Positions 15,546 through 24,113 of a stretch of 34,393 nt of DNA are shown here, piece by piece. Position 1 is the first letter of the stretch. Every line of letters begins with the position of its first letter. The translations under genes were made by a program, and so were the position numbers. Source of the DNA: Streptomyces pacificus (GTDB lineage: Bacteria; Actinomycetota; Actinomycetes; Streptomycetales; Streptomycetaceae); contig NZ_BLLG01000030.1 of NCBI RefSeq assembly GCF_011766325.1, forward strand, positions 1 through 34,393, given 5' to 3'. The notes below the pieces were generated by a model. It worked only from the letters and a program-made list of their open reading frames with translations. It was not told the DNA's origin and ran no database searches.

Positions 15546-15770
15546 GACGCTCTCACCGGCGGACAGGGGAGAGATCCCGCACCGCCACCCGCGAGAGGAG
15601 GCGGTGCGCGGTCGGGGCGACCGGCATCGGCGACCACCCGGCGCCACCGGCGGCGGGAGAACTCCACCGAAGCCGTCCGGACCGCTTCGCCCGGCCCGAT
15701 GCCGGTCGGGCCCTTGGTCAGGGGCGCCCTGTGGAGGGGCGGCGGATCGGTGGCCCGGTGCAGCCTTCGG

Positions 15771-17285
15771 TCACGGAAGAGCCTCAGCCCGGGGCGCACC
15801 GCCGGGGGACATGACCGGGGCCCCTTCGGCAGTCGGCTCCGCGGCGCCCGGCACGGAGGACGGCCGTGACGGAAACCGGCTGGTGGTCAGGGCCATGGCC
15901 GCGAGGAGTACGAGGGCGAAGGCGAGACCGGCGAGGGCGAAGCTCAGGGTGTACCGGCTGTCGGTGGGCAGCGCGGGTACTCCCGGTGGCAGGGCGTCGA
16001 TCGTCTGCGAGGCGAGCAGCGAGGTGATGGCGGCGCTGCCGATGGCGCTGCCCGCCGAGCGGGAGATGGAGTTGATCCCGTTGGCGATGCCGGTCTGGTG
16101 GGGCGGAACGCCCATGACGATCAGGGCGGGCATCGCGGCGTAGCCGAAGCTGGCGGCGAGGCCGACAAGCGCCCCGGCCGCGATCACCGAGGGGGTGCTG
16201 TCGCGTGCGAGGGCCAGCCAGGCGAATCCGATCAGGCCGAGGCAGGCGCTGGCGGCGAGGGTGCCGGGCGCGCCGATACGGCGAACCAGCGTTCCGCCGA
16301 ACTGGGAACCGACGAGCGAGACGAGTGCGGCGGGCAGCAGGTACACCACGGAGGCCTGGAGCACGGAGGCTCCGAAGCCGTAGCCGGCGATGTCTGCGGG
16401 TGTCTGCACGAGGTAGGAGACACCGATGAAAAGGAAGAACAGGGCGAATCCGACGAGGAGTCCTGCGATGTTGGAGAACAGCACCGGACGGTGGACGAAC
16501 ATGCGCATATCGACCATGGGCTCTCGGACCGTCCGCTCGATGACGACCCAGGCGACGGTGGTGACGGCGGCCCCGGCGAACAGCGCGAGCGTGGGTGCGG
16601 AGGTCCATCCCCATGCGTGTCCCTGTGAGATCGGTAGCAGCAGCTGGACGAGCATCAGGGCGAGCGCGGCGGCGCCGAGCCAGTCGGTGCGTCCTCCGGT
16701 CCGCTTCCCGGAGGCGGGCACGGCGACGAGGACCGCCGCGAGGGCGACGACGGCCAGTGCGGTGGCCAGCCAGAAGACCCGGTGGTAGTCGGGGTCGGCT
16801 CCCTGGGTGAGAAGTCCCGCTCCGGCCAGCGCGAGGCCGCTGCCGAACGCCAGCGTGCCGCTGACCAGGGACATGGCGCCGGGCAGTCGCGCCGGCTCGA
16901 CCTCCTGGCGCAGGACGGTCAGCGCGAGGGGGAAGATGGCGGTGGCGGCGCCCTGGAGTACGCGCGCGAGGATGAGGAGGACGAGGGAGCTGGTGGCGGC
17001 GGCCAGGACGGATCCGGCGATCATCAGGACCAGCACCCCGACCAGGGTCGGCTTCGTGCCGTACTGGTCGCCGAAGCGGCCGAAGAGCGGGGTGAAGACC
17101 GCGGCGGACAGCAGCGTCGCCGTGGTGACCCAGCTGACCTCGGCTGTTGTCGTGTCCAGATCGTTCTGGATCATGCCGAGGACGGGTACGACCAGCGTCT
17201 GCATCATCGACACGATCATGGCGGCGAGGCCGAGGGCCGGGACGAGGCCGCGTCGCTTGCGCGCGCCGGGGGGTGAGGTAGCCAC
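15771..17285 (-). CDS. MFS drug-efflux transporter, DHA2 (14-TM) family
   Basis: The 504-residue protein has about 14 hydrophobic segments. It carries motif A (GRFGDQYGTKPTLVG) and a motif-C-like region (TLAFGSGLALAGAGLL), as in Streptomyces actinorhodin- and puromycin-type exporters. It should export a hydrophobic compound, such as one of the pathway products, in exchange for protons. The GTG at 17285 has GGAAAG upstream on its strand; the frame is open further but that part reads as non-membrane, His/Arg-rich sequence. It diverges from the marR-type gene across a shared operator region, the usual arrangement for repressor-controlled efflux. Its 3' end converges on PAS-LuxR copy 2, with 247 bp of non-coding DNA between. 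Confidence 0.9.
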   Translation of the reverse strand: MATSPPGARKRRGLVPALGLAAMIVSMMQTLVVPVLGMIQNDLDTTTAEVSWVTTATLLSAAVFTPLFGRFGDQYGTKPTLVGVLVLMIAGSVLAAATSSLVLLILARVLQGAATAIFPLALTVLRQEVEPARLPGAMSLVSGTLAFGSGLALAGAGLLTQGADPDYHRVFWLATALAVVALAAVLVAVPASGKRTGGRTDWLGAAALALMLVQLLLPISQGHAWGWTSAPTLALFAGAAVTTVAWVVIERTVREPMVDMRMFVHRPVLFSNIAGLLVGFALFFLFIGVSYLVQTPADIAGYGFGASVLQASVVYLLPAALVSLVGSQFGGTLVRRIGAPGTLAASACLGLIGFAWLALARDSTPSVIAAGALVGLAASFGYAAMPALIVMGVPPHQTGIANGINSISRSAGSAIGSAAITSLLASQTIDALPPGVPALPTDSRYTLSFALAGLAFALVLLAAMALTTSRFPSRPSSVPGAAEPTAEGAPVMSPGGAPRAEALP

Positions 17286-17355
17286 GTACTTCTTTCCGGT
17301 GGGACCGGCCGTCGGCGCGCACTCCCGCACGGGCCGGCGATGCCGGTGGCGATCA

Positions 17356-17433
17356 TCAATGATTGAACACATGGTTATTTGATGTCATCAAGTAACCGGA
17401 GTGAAGATAGTCGTCAATGGTTGATGTAGTCAA
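17356..17433. promoter_or_regulatory. MarR operator cluster (TTGA/TCAA inverted repeats)
   Basis: Several related palindromes lie between the divergent exporter and marR genes: TCAATGATTGA (17356-17366), TTGATGTCATCAA (17379-17391, perfect), TCAATGGTTGA (17414-17424) and TTGATGTAGTCAA (17421-17433). The second and fourth share 11 of 13 bases. This is the spacing and symmetry expected for a dimeric MarR protein controlling both promoters. Confidence 0.75.
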
Positions 17434-17450
17434 GCTTTCGGGGCTACCCT
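17421..17450 (+). promoter_or_regulatory. Likely marR promoter giving a leaderless mRNA
   Basis: TTGATG (17421-17426), an 18-bp spacer and TACCCT (17445-17450) stand only seven bases before the GTG start at 17458. No ribosome binding site is present, so transcription would begin at or next to the start codon. The -35 box overlaps an operator half-site, which fits autorepression. Confidence 0.6.
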
Positions 17451-17457
17451 GCCCATC

Positions 17458-17883
17458 GTGCAGGACTACCTCCCTCCTCCGACCAAGCGGCAGCTCCAGG
17501 AGCTGCTCGCCCGTTCACTCAGCGCGCACTACGCGGACTTCTCCGGTGCCGCAGCGCGCGCCGGCCTCACGGCCATGCAGGCCAAGACCCTCACGGTGCT
17601 GCGCGGTGCGCCTGCGTCGATGCGCTCACTCGCAGACGCCCTGACGTGCGACGCCTCCAACGTGACCGGAATCATCGACCGGTTGGAGAAGCGCGGTCTG
17701 GTGCGCCGTGAGGCCAGCTCCACCGACCGCAGAGTGAAGTGCCTGGTGCTCACCGAGGACGGCGAGCAGGCGATCGACGCGATTCGCGAGCGCATGGAGC
17801 AGGTGCGGACCGGCCTGGACGGACTGTCCGACAGGCAGCGCACCGAGCTCTACCGGCTGCTGACGGCCGTCTTCCCGCCGTGA
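17458..17883 (+). CDS. MarR family transcriptional repressor
   Basis: The 141-residue protein has a typical MarR fold. The helix-turn-helix is at residues ~58-80 (SMRSLADALTCDASNVTGII), the following helix is DRLEKRGLVRR, and the wing contains the hallmark STDRRVKCLVLT. N- and C-terminal helices would form the dimer. It should repress the divergent DHA2 exporter and itself through the palindromes in between, with release by a pathway compound or other small phenolic ligand. GTG is the only sensible start; it is preceded by a promoter instead of a Shine-Dalgarno sequence. Confidence 0.9.
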   Translation: MQDYLPPPTKRQLQELLARSLSAHYADFSGAAARAGLTAMQAKTLTVLRGAPASMRSLADALTCDASNVTGIIDRLEKRGLVRREASSTDRRVKCLVLTEDGEQAIDAIRERMEQVRTGLDGLSDRQRTELYRLLTAVFPP

Positions 17884-18061
17884 CGAGGGGCAGGGCGCGC
17901 GCTCGCTGCCCGCTGCCGCCGCCGCCGTCGGTGGGGGCCCGGGGCACGACGCCGGCGGGCCCCTACCGACGGTCCGAGCCTATGGCGGGCCGCAGGGGAG
18001 AGTTCGCTGCGAGGCCGGGGATGGGCGCCCGGATCCTACGTGCTCCGGCACGTCACTCCCC

Positions 18062-18659
18062 TTTTCCTGGGGCGCCCCGGCGACGCGCGCCATCTGGGTC
18101 CCGGCCGGTACCGTCCACGCCCACCAGGCGCACGGCGACTTCGAACTACGCCTGGTGGGCTGCCCGTGCGGGAGAACCCGCTGGGCCCCGACGCACCCGC
18201 GGTGCCCTCGGTGGGCCCGCTGCTGCGCGAGCCGATCATCGAGTACATCCGCACCGAGGACGGCGGCAGCCCTCAGCGGACCCGGCTGCGCGCGGTCCTG
18301 CTCGATCAGCTGCGGATCTCGGTGCTGCAGCCCCGCATCTGCCCACCCCGGCCAGCCCGCTGCTGCGCGGAGTCAGCGGCCTTCTGGGCGCAGACCCCGC
18401 GGACGGCCGCACGCTGGCCCGACTGGGACGTGAGACCGGGGCGGGCGAGCGTACACTCTCCCGCCTGTTCGCCCGCGACCTGGGGCTGACCTGCCCCCAG
18501 TGGCGCACCCGGCCGCGCCTGCACCGCGCCCTGGTCCTGCTGGCCGAGCGGACACCCGTGACCCAGGTGGCGAACCAGTGCGGATGGCCGTCGGCCACCG
18601 CCTTCATCGAAATCTTCCGCCGCGCCTTCGGGCACACGCCCGGAACACATCTGCGATGA
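18062..18659 (+). pseudogene. AraC-family regulator pseudogene (two frameshifts)
   Basis: Three consecutive pieces of one AraC-type regulator lie in three different frames. Frame A reads PATRAIWVPAGTVHAHQAHG (end of the cupin sensor). From ~18155 frame B reads PVRENPLGPDAPAVPSVGPL and onward to LDQLRIS. From ~18333 frame C reads DGRTLARLGRETGAGERTLS and runs to FRRAFGHTPGTHLR, the complete double helix-turn-helix domain. The N-terminal cupin is also shortened. Two base-level frameshifts explain the breaks; the second lies in the C-run near 18331. No single start codon gives an intact protein, so it is inactive unless the frameshifts are sequencing errors. Confidence 0.75.
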
Positions 18660-19123
18660 CCGCTTGCCCCTGCGCGCCGACCGACTTCTGAGACCCGGTT
18701 TCCCTGCCCATTGTTGATACCCGTACCGCTTTTCTGGGCGAAATTCGGCCATGCGGTTCAGTGAGTCCGCAGGGGAGTGTCGAATTCCGCTGGACCGGCT
18801 TCGCCGCGTTCACCGGCACCGCGAGCGGCAGTCCATGTCCCGACTCTCGTCCGTAACCTACAGTAACCCACCGTCGACGGCGAGTGGTAATCGTCACAGG
18901 CTCCCTGTGCGGGACCACCCGGAAATGTGCGATAGCGTCGACATGCAGCGCACCGATGTCGCGGGCCCTGCGCGGGCCGGACTGTGCTCGACCGGGCGTG
19001 TAACCAGAATGTATCGACAAATTCACCGCATGCGAACCTCGCACGTACAGAAATTCTCTGACGTCGTTTTCGCCCCTGCTCCGACGGTGCGCCACGCGAT
19101 CGAAAGACCATCAGGAGATATTT
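18660..19123. other. Control region upstream of the lst operon
   Basis: This 464-bp stretch has no gene and is more AT-rich than its surroundings, as expected of the operon promoter. It holds the perfect inverted repeat at 18895-18909 and a TAACC-N5-TAACC direct repeat near 18854. The lstA ribosome binding site (AGGAG, 19113-19117) is at its end. I could not fix a single -35/-10 pair. Confidence 0.5.
18895..18909 (+). promoter_or_regulatory. Inverted repeat CACAGG-N3-CCTGTG upstream of lstA
   Basis: CACAGG (18895-18900) and CCTGTG (18904-18909) are perfect inverted repeats with a 3-bp spacer, about 215 bp upstream of the lstA start in the AT-rich control region. It could be an operator for a dimeric regulator. 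Confidence 0.4.
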
Positions 19124-20173
19124 GTGTACAGCAGTCGCTTAGAATCCATCGGGGCATATCTTCCCTCGACGGTCATGACTACCTCCGAACTCCTCACTCG
19201 CATGGAATGCGAGTCTGAACCCGACCTTTTCAGGATCACGGGAATGGCAGAGCGCCGGGTCGCGGACGACACCACCGGCACCCCGGAGGACTGCCTCACC
19301 ATGGCGGTCGCGGCAGCCCGCGACTGCCTCGGCCACTCGCGCTACACCGCCGACGAGATCGACATCGTGATCTCCTGCTCCATCAGCCGCACGACCGACG
19401 GCAGGCGCCACCAGTTCGAACCTTCGTTCGCCCACCGCATCGCCGGCGAACTCGGCGCGGGCGGGGCCGTGCGCTTCGACGTGTCCAACGCCTGCGCGGG
19501 CATGATGACGGGTGTCTATCTGCTGGACCGGATGATCCGCTCGGGCGAGGTCCGCAACGGCCTGGTGCTCAGCGGAGAGCACATCACCCCCATCGCCTTC
19601 ACGGCCGCGCGCGAGATGCGGGACAGCCGGGAGCCGCAGTTCGCCTCCCTCTCCGTCGGGGACTCCGCCGTGGCCGTGATCGTCGACCGCGCCGCCGACG
19701 AAGCCGACGTCATCCACGACATCGAGCTGATGACCTGCGCGGAGTACGCCCACCTGTGCCTCGGCATGCCGAGTGACGACACCGGCGATCTGGCCATGTA
19801 CACCAACAACAAGGAGATGCACGCCAAGGACCGGCTCTCCCTGTGGCCTGCCTTCCAGCGCGACCGACTGGCCGACGACGGCCGGCGGTTCTCCGACGAA
19901 GGGTACGACTTCGTCGTCCAGCACCAGGTCGGCAGCCGCTTCATCGACTTCATGAACGACGTCGGCGAAAGCATCCTGGAGGCGCCGATGCCCCAGTCGC
20001 TCTCCGTCGTCCGGGAATTCGCCAACACCGCGACGACCTCCCACTACCTGGTGCTGCACCAGGCGCTGGCGGAGCGCCGCATACCCGAGGGATCGAAGAT
20101 CCTCCTGGTCCCCGCCGCCTCCGGCGTGGTGACCGGCTTCCTGTCCGCTACCGTCTCCTCGCTGAAGGTATGA
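19124..20173 (+). CDS. lstA: LstA-like ketosynthase III subunit (OleA family), catalytic
   Basis: The 349-residue thiolase-fold protein has an intact Cys-His-Asn triad: Cys ~124 (SNACAGM), His ~267 (VVQHQVGS) and Asn ~301 (FANTATT). In the lipstatin pathway LstA and LstB form a heterodimer that condenses two fatty acyl-CoAs head-to-head without decarboxylation, giving a 2-alkyl-3-oxo thioester. The gene is first of six tightly coupled genes, with lstB starting one base after its stop. The GTG at 19124 follows AGGAG with a six-base gap. Codon 6 (19139-19141) is TTA, so translation should need the bldA leucyl-tRNA and be tied to development. I call it lstA by family and operon order; which acyl chains it uses cannot be read from sequence. 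Confidence 0.85.
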   Translation: MYSSRLESIGAYLPSTVMTTSELLTRMECESEPDLFRITGMAERRVADDTTGTPEDCLTMAVAAARDCLGHSRYTADEIDIVISCSISRTTDGRRHQFEPSFAHRIAGELGAGGAVRFDVSNACAGMMTGVYLLDRMIRSGEVRNGLVLSGEHITPIAFTAAREMRDSREPQFASLSVGDSAVAVIVDRAADEADVIHDIELMTCAEYAHLCLGMPSDDTGDLAMYTNNKEMHAKDRLSLWPAFQRDRLADDGRRFSDEGYDFVVQHQVGSRFIDFMNDVGESILEAPMPQSLSVVREFANTATTSHYLVLHQALAERRIPEGSKILLVPAASGVVTGFLSATVSSLKV

Positions 20174-20174
20174 C

Positions 20175-21122
20175 ATGGCCACCGTCATCGCCTCCACCGC
20201 GCTCAGCCCGGCCGACGGCTCCGGCAGCGCGATCGGCTACGCGGCGTCCGCCGGCACCGCATGCCTGCGTCAGGCGGGCCTCACGCCCTCGGATGCCGAC
20301 GTTCTCATCAACGTCGGCGTCTACCGCGATTCCAACGTCTCCGAGCCCTCCGTCGCCGCGCTCATCCAGAAGCGCATCGGCATCAACCTCGACTACCTGC
20401 ACACCGCGGACAGGCACGCCGCGTTCTCCTTCGACCTGATGAACGGCGCCTGCGGCATACTCAACGCCGTCCAGGCCGCGGGTGCGCTGCTGGCCACCGG
20501 CAGCGCCCGCCGGGTGCTCGTGGTCTCGGCCGACACCCACCCCTCCATGGACCCCGCGAAGGCGGGCACCGCCGAGTTCCCCTACGCCAGCACGGGCGCG
20601 GCCATGCTGCTCGAACGCGGCGAAGACGCCCGGGGCTTCGGCCGGGTGCACCACCGGTCATCGTCCGGCACCCACGGGATCAACGGCTATCTCCCGCTGC
20701 GCGATGCCGGCTCCGAAGGACGCAACACCATCACCGTCGACCGCGAGGACCGCGCCCTCGGGCGCATGCTCGAACTCGCCGTCGACTCGGTGAACGGCCT
20801 GCTGGCGGCGGAATACGGCGTGGACCCGGCCGAGGTGCCGGCGGCTCTGGAGAAGACGCTGCTCGTCACCTCCCAGCCGTCGCCGGACTTCGCCTCGCAC
20901 CTCTCCCGGCGCCTCGGTCTGGCATCCGATGCCGCCGTCACCGTCGAAGGGCTCGAAGGCGACCCGCACACCTCCGCCCTCACCTACGGCTACCGGCAGG
21001 CCCTGGAAGCCGGCCGGCTCGCAGGCCACGACCGGATCCTCTTCCTCGCCGTCGGCGCGGGCCTCACCTCGGCTGCCTCGATCTACCGCCTGGACGGCGC
21101 TCCCGAAGGAGCGGCTCACTGA
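20175..21122 (+). CDS. lstB: LstB-like ketosynthase III partner subunit lacking His and Asn
   Basis: This 315-residue protein has the same fold as LstA but a degenerate active site. A Cys is present at ~93 (NGACGIL). The position of the catalytic His reads Ser (TSQPSPDF, ~233) and that of the Asn reads Asp (EGDPHTS, ~263). It therefore cannot run the standard Claisen cycle alone and fits the non-equivalent partner of the LstA/LstB heterodimer, which can carry an acyl chain or complete the LstA site. Its ATG lies one base after the lstA stop, and its own stop overlaps the lstC start (TGATG), so the genes are translationally coupled. This matches the paired ketosynthase III genes of lipstatin-type operons. 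Confidence 0.85.
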   Translation: MATVIASTALSPADGSGSAIGYAASAGTACLRQAGLTPSDADVLINVGVYRDSNVSEPSVAALIQKRIGINLDYLHTADRHAAFSFDLMNGACGILNAVQAAGALLATGSARRVLVVSADTHPSMDPAKAGTAEFPYASTGAAMLLERGEDARGFGRVHHRSSSGTHGINGYLPLRDAGSEGRNTITVDREDRALGRMLELAVDSVNGLLAAEYGVDPAEVPAALEKTLLVTSQPSPDFASHLSRRLGLASDAAVTVEGLEGDPHTSALTYGYRQALEAGRLAGHDRILFLAVGAGLTSAASIYRLDGAPEGAAH

Positions 21123-23080
21123 TGTCCTCGACCACGACCGGACTGCCGCCGGGCGCAACCCTGCCCGAACTGCTCGCCCGGCATGCCGCCGAAACACCCG
21201 ACAGGGCAGCCGTCGTCCATTCCGCCGCCCGGCCGGCCAAGGCCGGCCCCACCGGCTACACCTCGCTCACCTACGCCGAGTTCGCCGCCCGCGTCACCGC
21301 ATGTGCCGCCGCCCTCGGCTCCCGCGGCATCGGCCGCGGGACCCGTACGGCCCTGCTCGTCCCCCCCGGCGCCGAGCTGCTCACCCTGGTCTTCGCGCTG
21401 ATGCGCACCGGCGCGGTGCCGGTGGTCGTGGACCCCGGCATGGGACTGGCCCGCATGCTGGAGTGCATCCGCCGGGTGGGAGTCCAGGCGCTCATCGGCG
21501 TACCGTCCGCACACCTCCTGCGACGCCTGCGCCCCCGCGCCTTCGCCGGAGTGAAGAGCCTGGTCAGGGTAAGGGCGAACGGTGAAGGGCTCGAGGAGCT
21601 GGCAGCCCTCGGCGCGGCCGTGGGACAACCTCCCGCACCGGAATCCCGCCCCGACGACCTCGCGCTGATCGGCTACACCACCGGCAGCACCGGGCCGGCC
21701 AAGCCCGTCGAGATCACGGTCGGCATGCTGCGGGGCATGGCGGACGGCGTCGAGGCGGGCCATTTCACCCCCGACATCACCAGCACTCTGGTCACCATGC
21801 CGCTCATGGGGGTCTTCGATCTCGCCGGTGGCCGTACCGTGGTGGTGCCGAGGATGAACATGGGCCGGGTCGCGGCCGCCGACCCCGCCTCGCTCACCGA
21901 TGCGATCCGGCGCTTCGGCGTGAACGCCATGTTCGGATCCCCGGCCCTGCTGGGACCGCTGTCGGCCCATCTTGCGCGCACCGGGACCCCGGTGCCGTCC
22001 CTGCGCCTGGTCGTCTCCGGGGGCGCTCCGGTGAGCCCGGAACTGATGCGTGCCCTGCGAGCCGTACTGCCCCACGAGGCGCGGGTGTTCAGCACCTACG
22101 GCTCGACCGAGGCACTGCCGATGGCACTCGTCGAGAGCAGGGAGGCCCTGGCCGGCCCGGCCCACGGCCCGGCCGCCGGCCTCGGTGCCTGCGTGGGGCG
22201 GCCCGCCCCCGGCGCCTCGGTCCGCATCATCCCGGTCCGCGACGAGCCCATCAGCCACTGGAGTCCCGAACTTCCCTTGGCCGACGGCGAGATCGGCGAG
22301 ATCGTGGTCAGCGGGGCGGCGGTGAGCCCACGCTACTTCCGGTCGCCCCGTACCGATGCCGGACACAAGATCCAGGACGGTGGGCGCCGCTGGCACCGAA
22401 CAGGCGACGTCGGATGGATCGACGACGAGGGACGCATCTGGTTCTGCGGACGCAAGAGCCACCGCGTCGCCGCCGCGGGCGGCGACCTGCACACGGTCCG
22501 CTGCGAAGGCGTCTTCAACGCCCATCCACGGGTACGGCGCACGGCGCTTGTGGGCTTCGGCCGGCACGGCGGACAGCGGCCCGTACTGTGTGTGGAGCTC
22601 GCGCCGGGAACCGCGCCCGAAGACTGGCCCCGGATCGAGGACGAGCTGCGCGCCCTGGGCGCGGCGAACCCGACGACCAAGGCCATCGACGACTTCCTGC
22701 CGCACCCCGGCTTTCCCGTGGACATCCGCCACAACGCGAAGATACGCCGGGAACTGCTGGCGGGCTGGGCCGAGAACCGCCTCACCCGCAGCCGGCGTCC
22801 CACTGCCGCACTTCTGGCACTGCGCGCCGTTCCCCTGCTGGGATGGGCGTATCTCGCTGCCTGGCCGCTGCTGCCCTGGGACCATCCGGCGCTGACGGCT
22901 TTGTGGTGGCTGGACGCCTTTCTGAGTGTCGTGGTCCATGCGCTCCAGATACCCGCCGCGCTGCGCGCGGAGCGGGAGAGCGCCACCGGACGCGGCCCCT
23001 GGGCGACGGCCGGTCTCACGATGGCGTTCGGTGCGACGTGGTGGCACCGGCGCACCGGCGCACCGGAGGTGGCCGCGTGA
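21122..23080 (+). CDS. lstC: LstC-like AMP-forming beta-lactone synthetase/acyl-CoA synthetase with C-terminal membrane extension
   Basis: The 652-residue protein is an ANL-superfamily enzyme related to OleC: A3 motif IGYTTGSTGPAKPVE near residue 185, STYGSTEALPMAL, TGDVGWIDDEGRIWFCGRK, and HNAKIRREL with the catalytic Lys. OleC-type enzymes adenylate a 2-alkyl-3-hydroxy acid and close the beta-lactone; LstC is the lipstatin homologue. After residue ~555 there is a ~95-residue extension with three hydrophobic stretches (LLALRAVPLLGWAYLAAWPL, ALTALWWLDAFLSVVVHAL, TAGLTMAFGATWW), likely membrane helices. These are not part of the ANL fold and could anchor the enzyme near its greasy substrate. 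The start overlaps the lstB stop by one base and the stop overlaps lstD by four. Confidence 0.83.
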   Translation: MSSTTTGLPPGATLPELLARHAAETPDRAAVVHSAARPAKAGPTGYTSLTYAEFAARVTACAAALGSRGIGRGTRTALLVPPGAELLTLVFALMRTGAVPVVVDPGMGLARMLECIRRVGVQALIGVPSAHLLRRLRPRAFAGVKSLVRVRANGEGLEELAALGAAVGQPPAPESRPDDLALIGYTTGSTGPAKPVEITVGMLRGMADGVEAGHFTPDITSTLVTMPLMGVFDLAGGRTVVVPRMNMGRVAAADPASLTDAIRRFGVNAMFGSPALLGPLSAHLARTGTPVPSLRLVVSGGAPVSPELMRALRAVLPHEARVFSTYGSTEALPMALVESREALAGPAHGPAAGLGACVGRPAPGASVRIIPVRDEPISHWSPELPLADGEIGEIVVSGAAVSPRYFRSPRTDAGHKIQDGGRRWHRTGDVGWIDDEGRIWFCGRKSHRVAAAGGDLHTVRCEGVFNAHPRVRRTALVGFGRHGGQRPVLCVELAPGTAPEDWPRIEDELRALGAANPTTKAIDDFLPHPGFPVDIRHNAKIRRELLAGWAENRLTRSRRPTAALLALRAVPLLGWAYLAAWPLLPWDHPALTALWWLDAFLSVVVHALQIPAALRAERESATGRGPWATAGLTMAFGATWWHRRTGAPEVAA

Positions 23081-24111
23081 AGGCACTGGTCACCGGCGCC
23101 TCGGGGTTCCTGGGCGGCCATATCGTCGACGCATGTGTACGCGCCGGGGACGACGTGCGGGTCCTCGTCCGCCCGGGCAGCGATCTGAGCCATCTGCGCA
23201 CCGTCCCCGGTGTCGAGTTCGCCTACGGGGATCTGCGCGACGCGGCCGCGCTGCGCCGGGCCACGCAGGGCATCGACGTCGTACACCACAGCGCGGCCCG
23301 CGTCACCGACCGCGGTACACGGGCCCAGTTCCACGATGAGAACGTCGCCGGCACCGCCCGTCTGCTGTCCGCGGCCCGCAGCGCGGGTGCACGGCGCCTG
23401 GTGTTCATCAGCAGTCCGAGCGCGCTGATGGCAGTACGCGGCGGCGACCGGCTCGACATCGCCGAGGACGAGCCGTTCCCCGCACGCCACCTCAACCTCT
23501 ACTCGGAGACCAAGGCCGCCGCCGAACGCCTGGTCCTGGCCGCCGACCGCACGGACTTCACCACCGTGGCACTGCGTCCGCGCGCCGTATGGGGCCCCCG
23601 TGACCACTCCGGGTTCATGCCTCGCCTGATCGCGAAGATGGCGGCGGGAAGTCTGCCCGACCTCTCAGGCGGCAGACCGGTGTACGCCTCGCTGTGCTAC
23701 TGCGACAACGCCGCCGACGCCGCCGTCCGGGCGGCACGTGCCGACGGCGTCGGCGGCCGGGCATACTTCATCGCCGACGAGGAACCGGTGGAGATCTGGA
23801 GCACGCTCGCCCTCCTCGCCGAGCGGTTCGGCGCGACACCGCCGACCCGGCAGGTGTCCGCCACCCTGCTGCGGGCGCTCGCCTTCACCGCGGACACGAT
23901 CTGGAAACTGCCGCCGCTGGCCAGGCACTCCTCACCGCCGCTGTCCCGGTACACCCTGGCGCTGCTCACCCGCTCCGCGACCTACGACACCTCGGCGGCG
24001 CGGCGCGATCTGGCGTCCCCCGTGGTCGACCACGACACGGGCATGGCCCGGCTGGAGGCATGGGTCGACAGCATCGGCGGCGTCGGCGAGTTCATCAGAA
24101 AGGTGCAGTGA
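23077..24111 (+). CDS. lstD: LstD-like NAD(P)-dependent 3-oxo reductase (OleD / 3beta-HSD family)
   Basis: The 344-residue extended SDR has the nucleotide motif VTGASGFLGGHI at residues 5-16 and the catalytic pair in LYSETKAAAERL (Tyr ~142, Lys ~146), with SSPSAL supplying the Ser. OleD and LstD reduce the 2-alkyl-3-oxo acid made by the ketosynthase to the 3-hydroxy acid that the synthetase then lactonises. In lipstatin a second keto or hydroxy position also becomes the amino-acid ester site. The GTG at 23077 overlaps the lstC stop (GTGA) and has GGAGG seven bases upstream. lstE begins two bases after its stop. Cofactor preference cannot be read with confidence. Confidence 0.85.
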   Translation: MKALVTGASGFLGGHIVDACVRAGDDVRVLVRPGSDLSHLRTVPGVEFAYGDLRDAAALRRATQGIDVVHHSAARVTDRGTRAQFHDENVAGTARLLSAARSAGARRLVFISSPSALMAVRGGDRLDIAEDEPFPARHLNLYSETKAAAERLVLAADRTDFTTVALRPRAVWGPRDHSGFMPRLIAKMAAGSLPDLSGGRPVYASLCYCDNAADAAVRAARADGVGGRAYFIADEEPVEIWSTLALLAERFGATPPTRQVSATLLRALAFTADTIWKLPPLARHSSPPLSRYTLALLTRSATYDTSAARRDLASPVVDHDTGMARLEAWVDSIGGVGEFIRKVQ

Positions 24112-24113
24112 TC

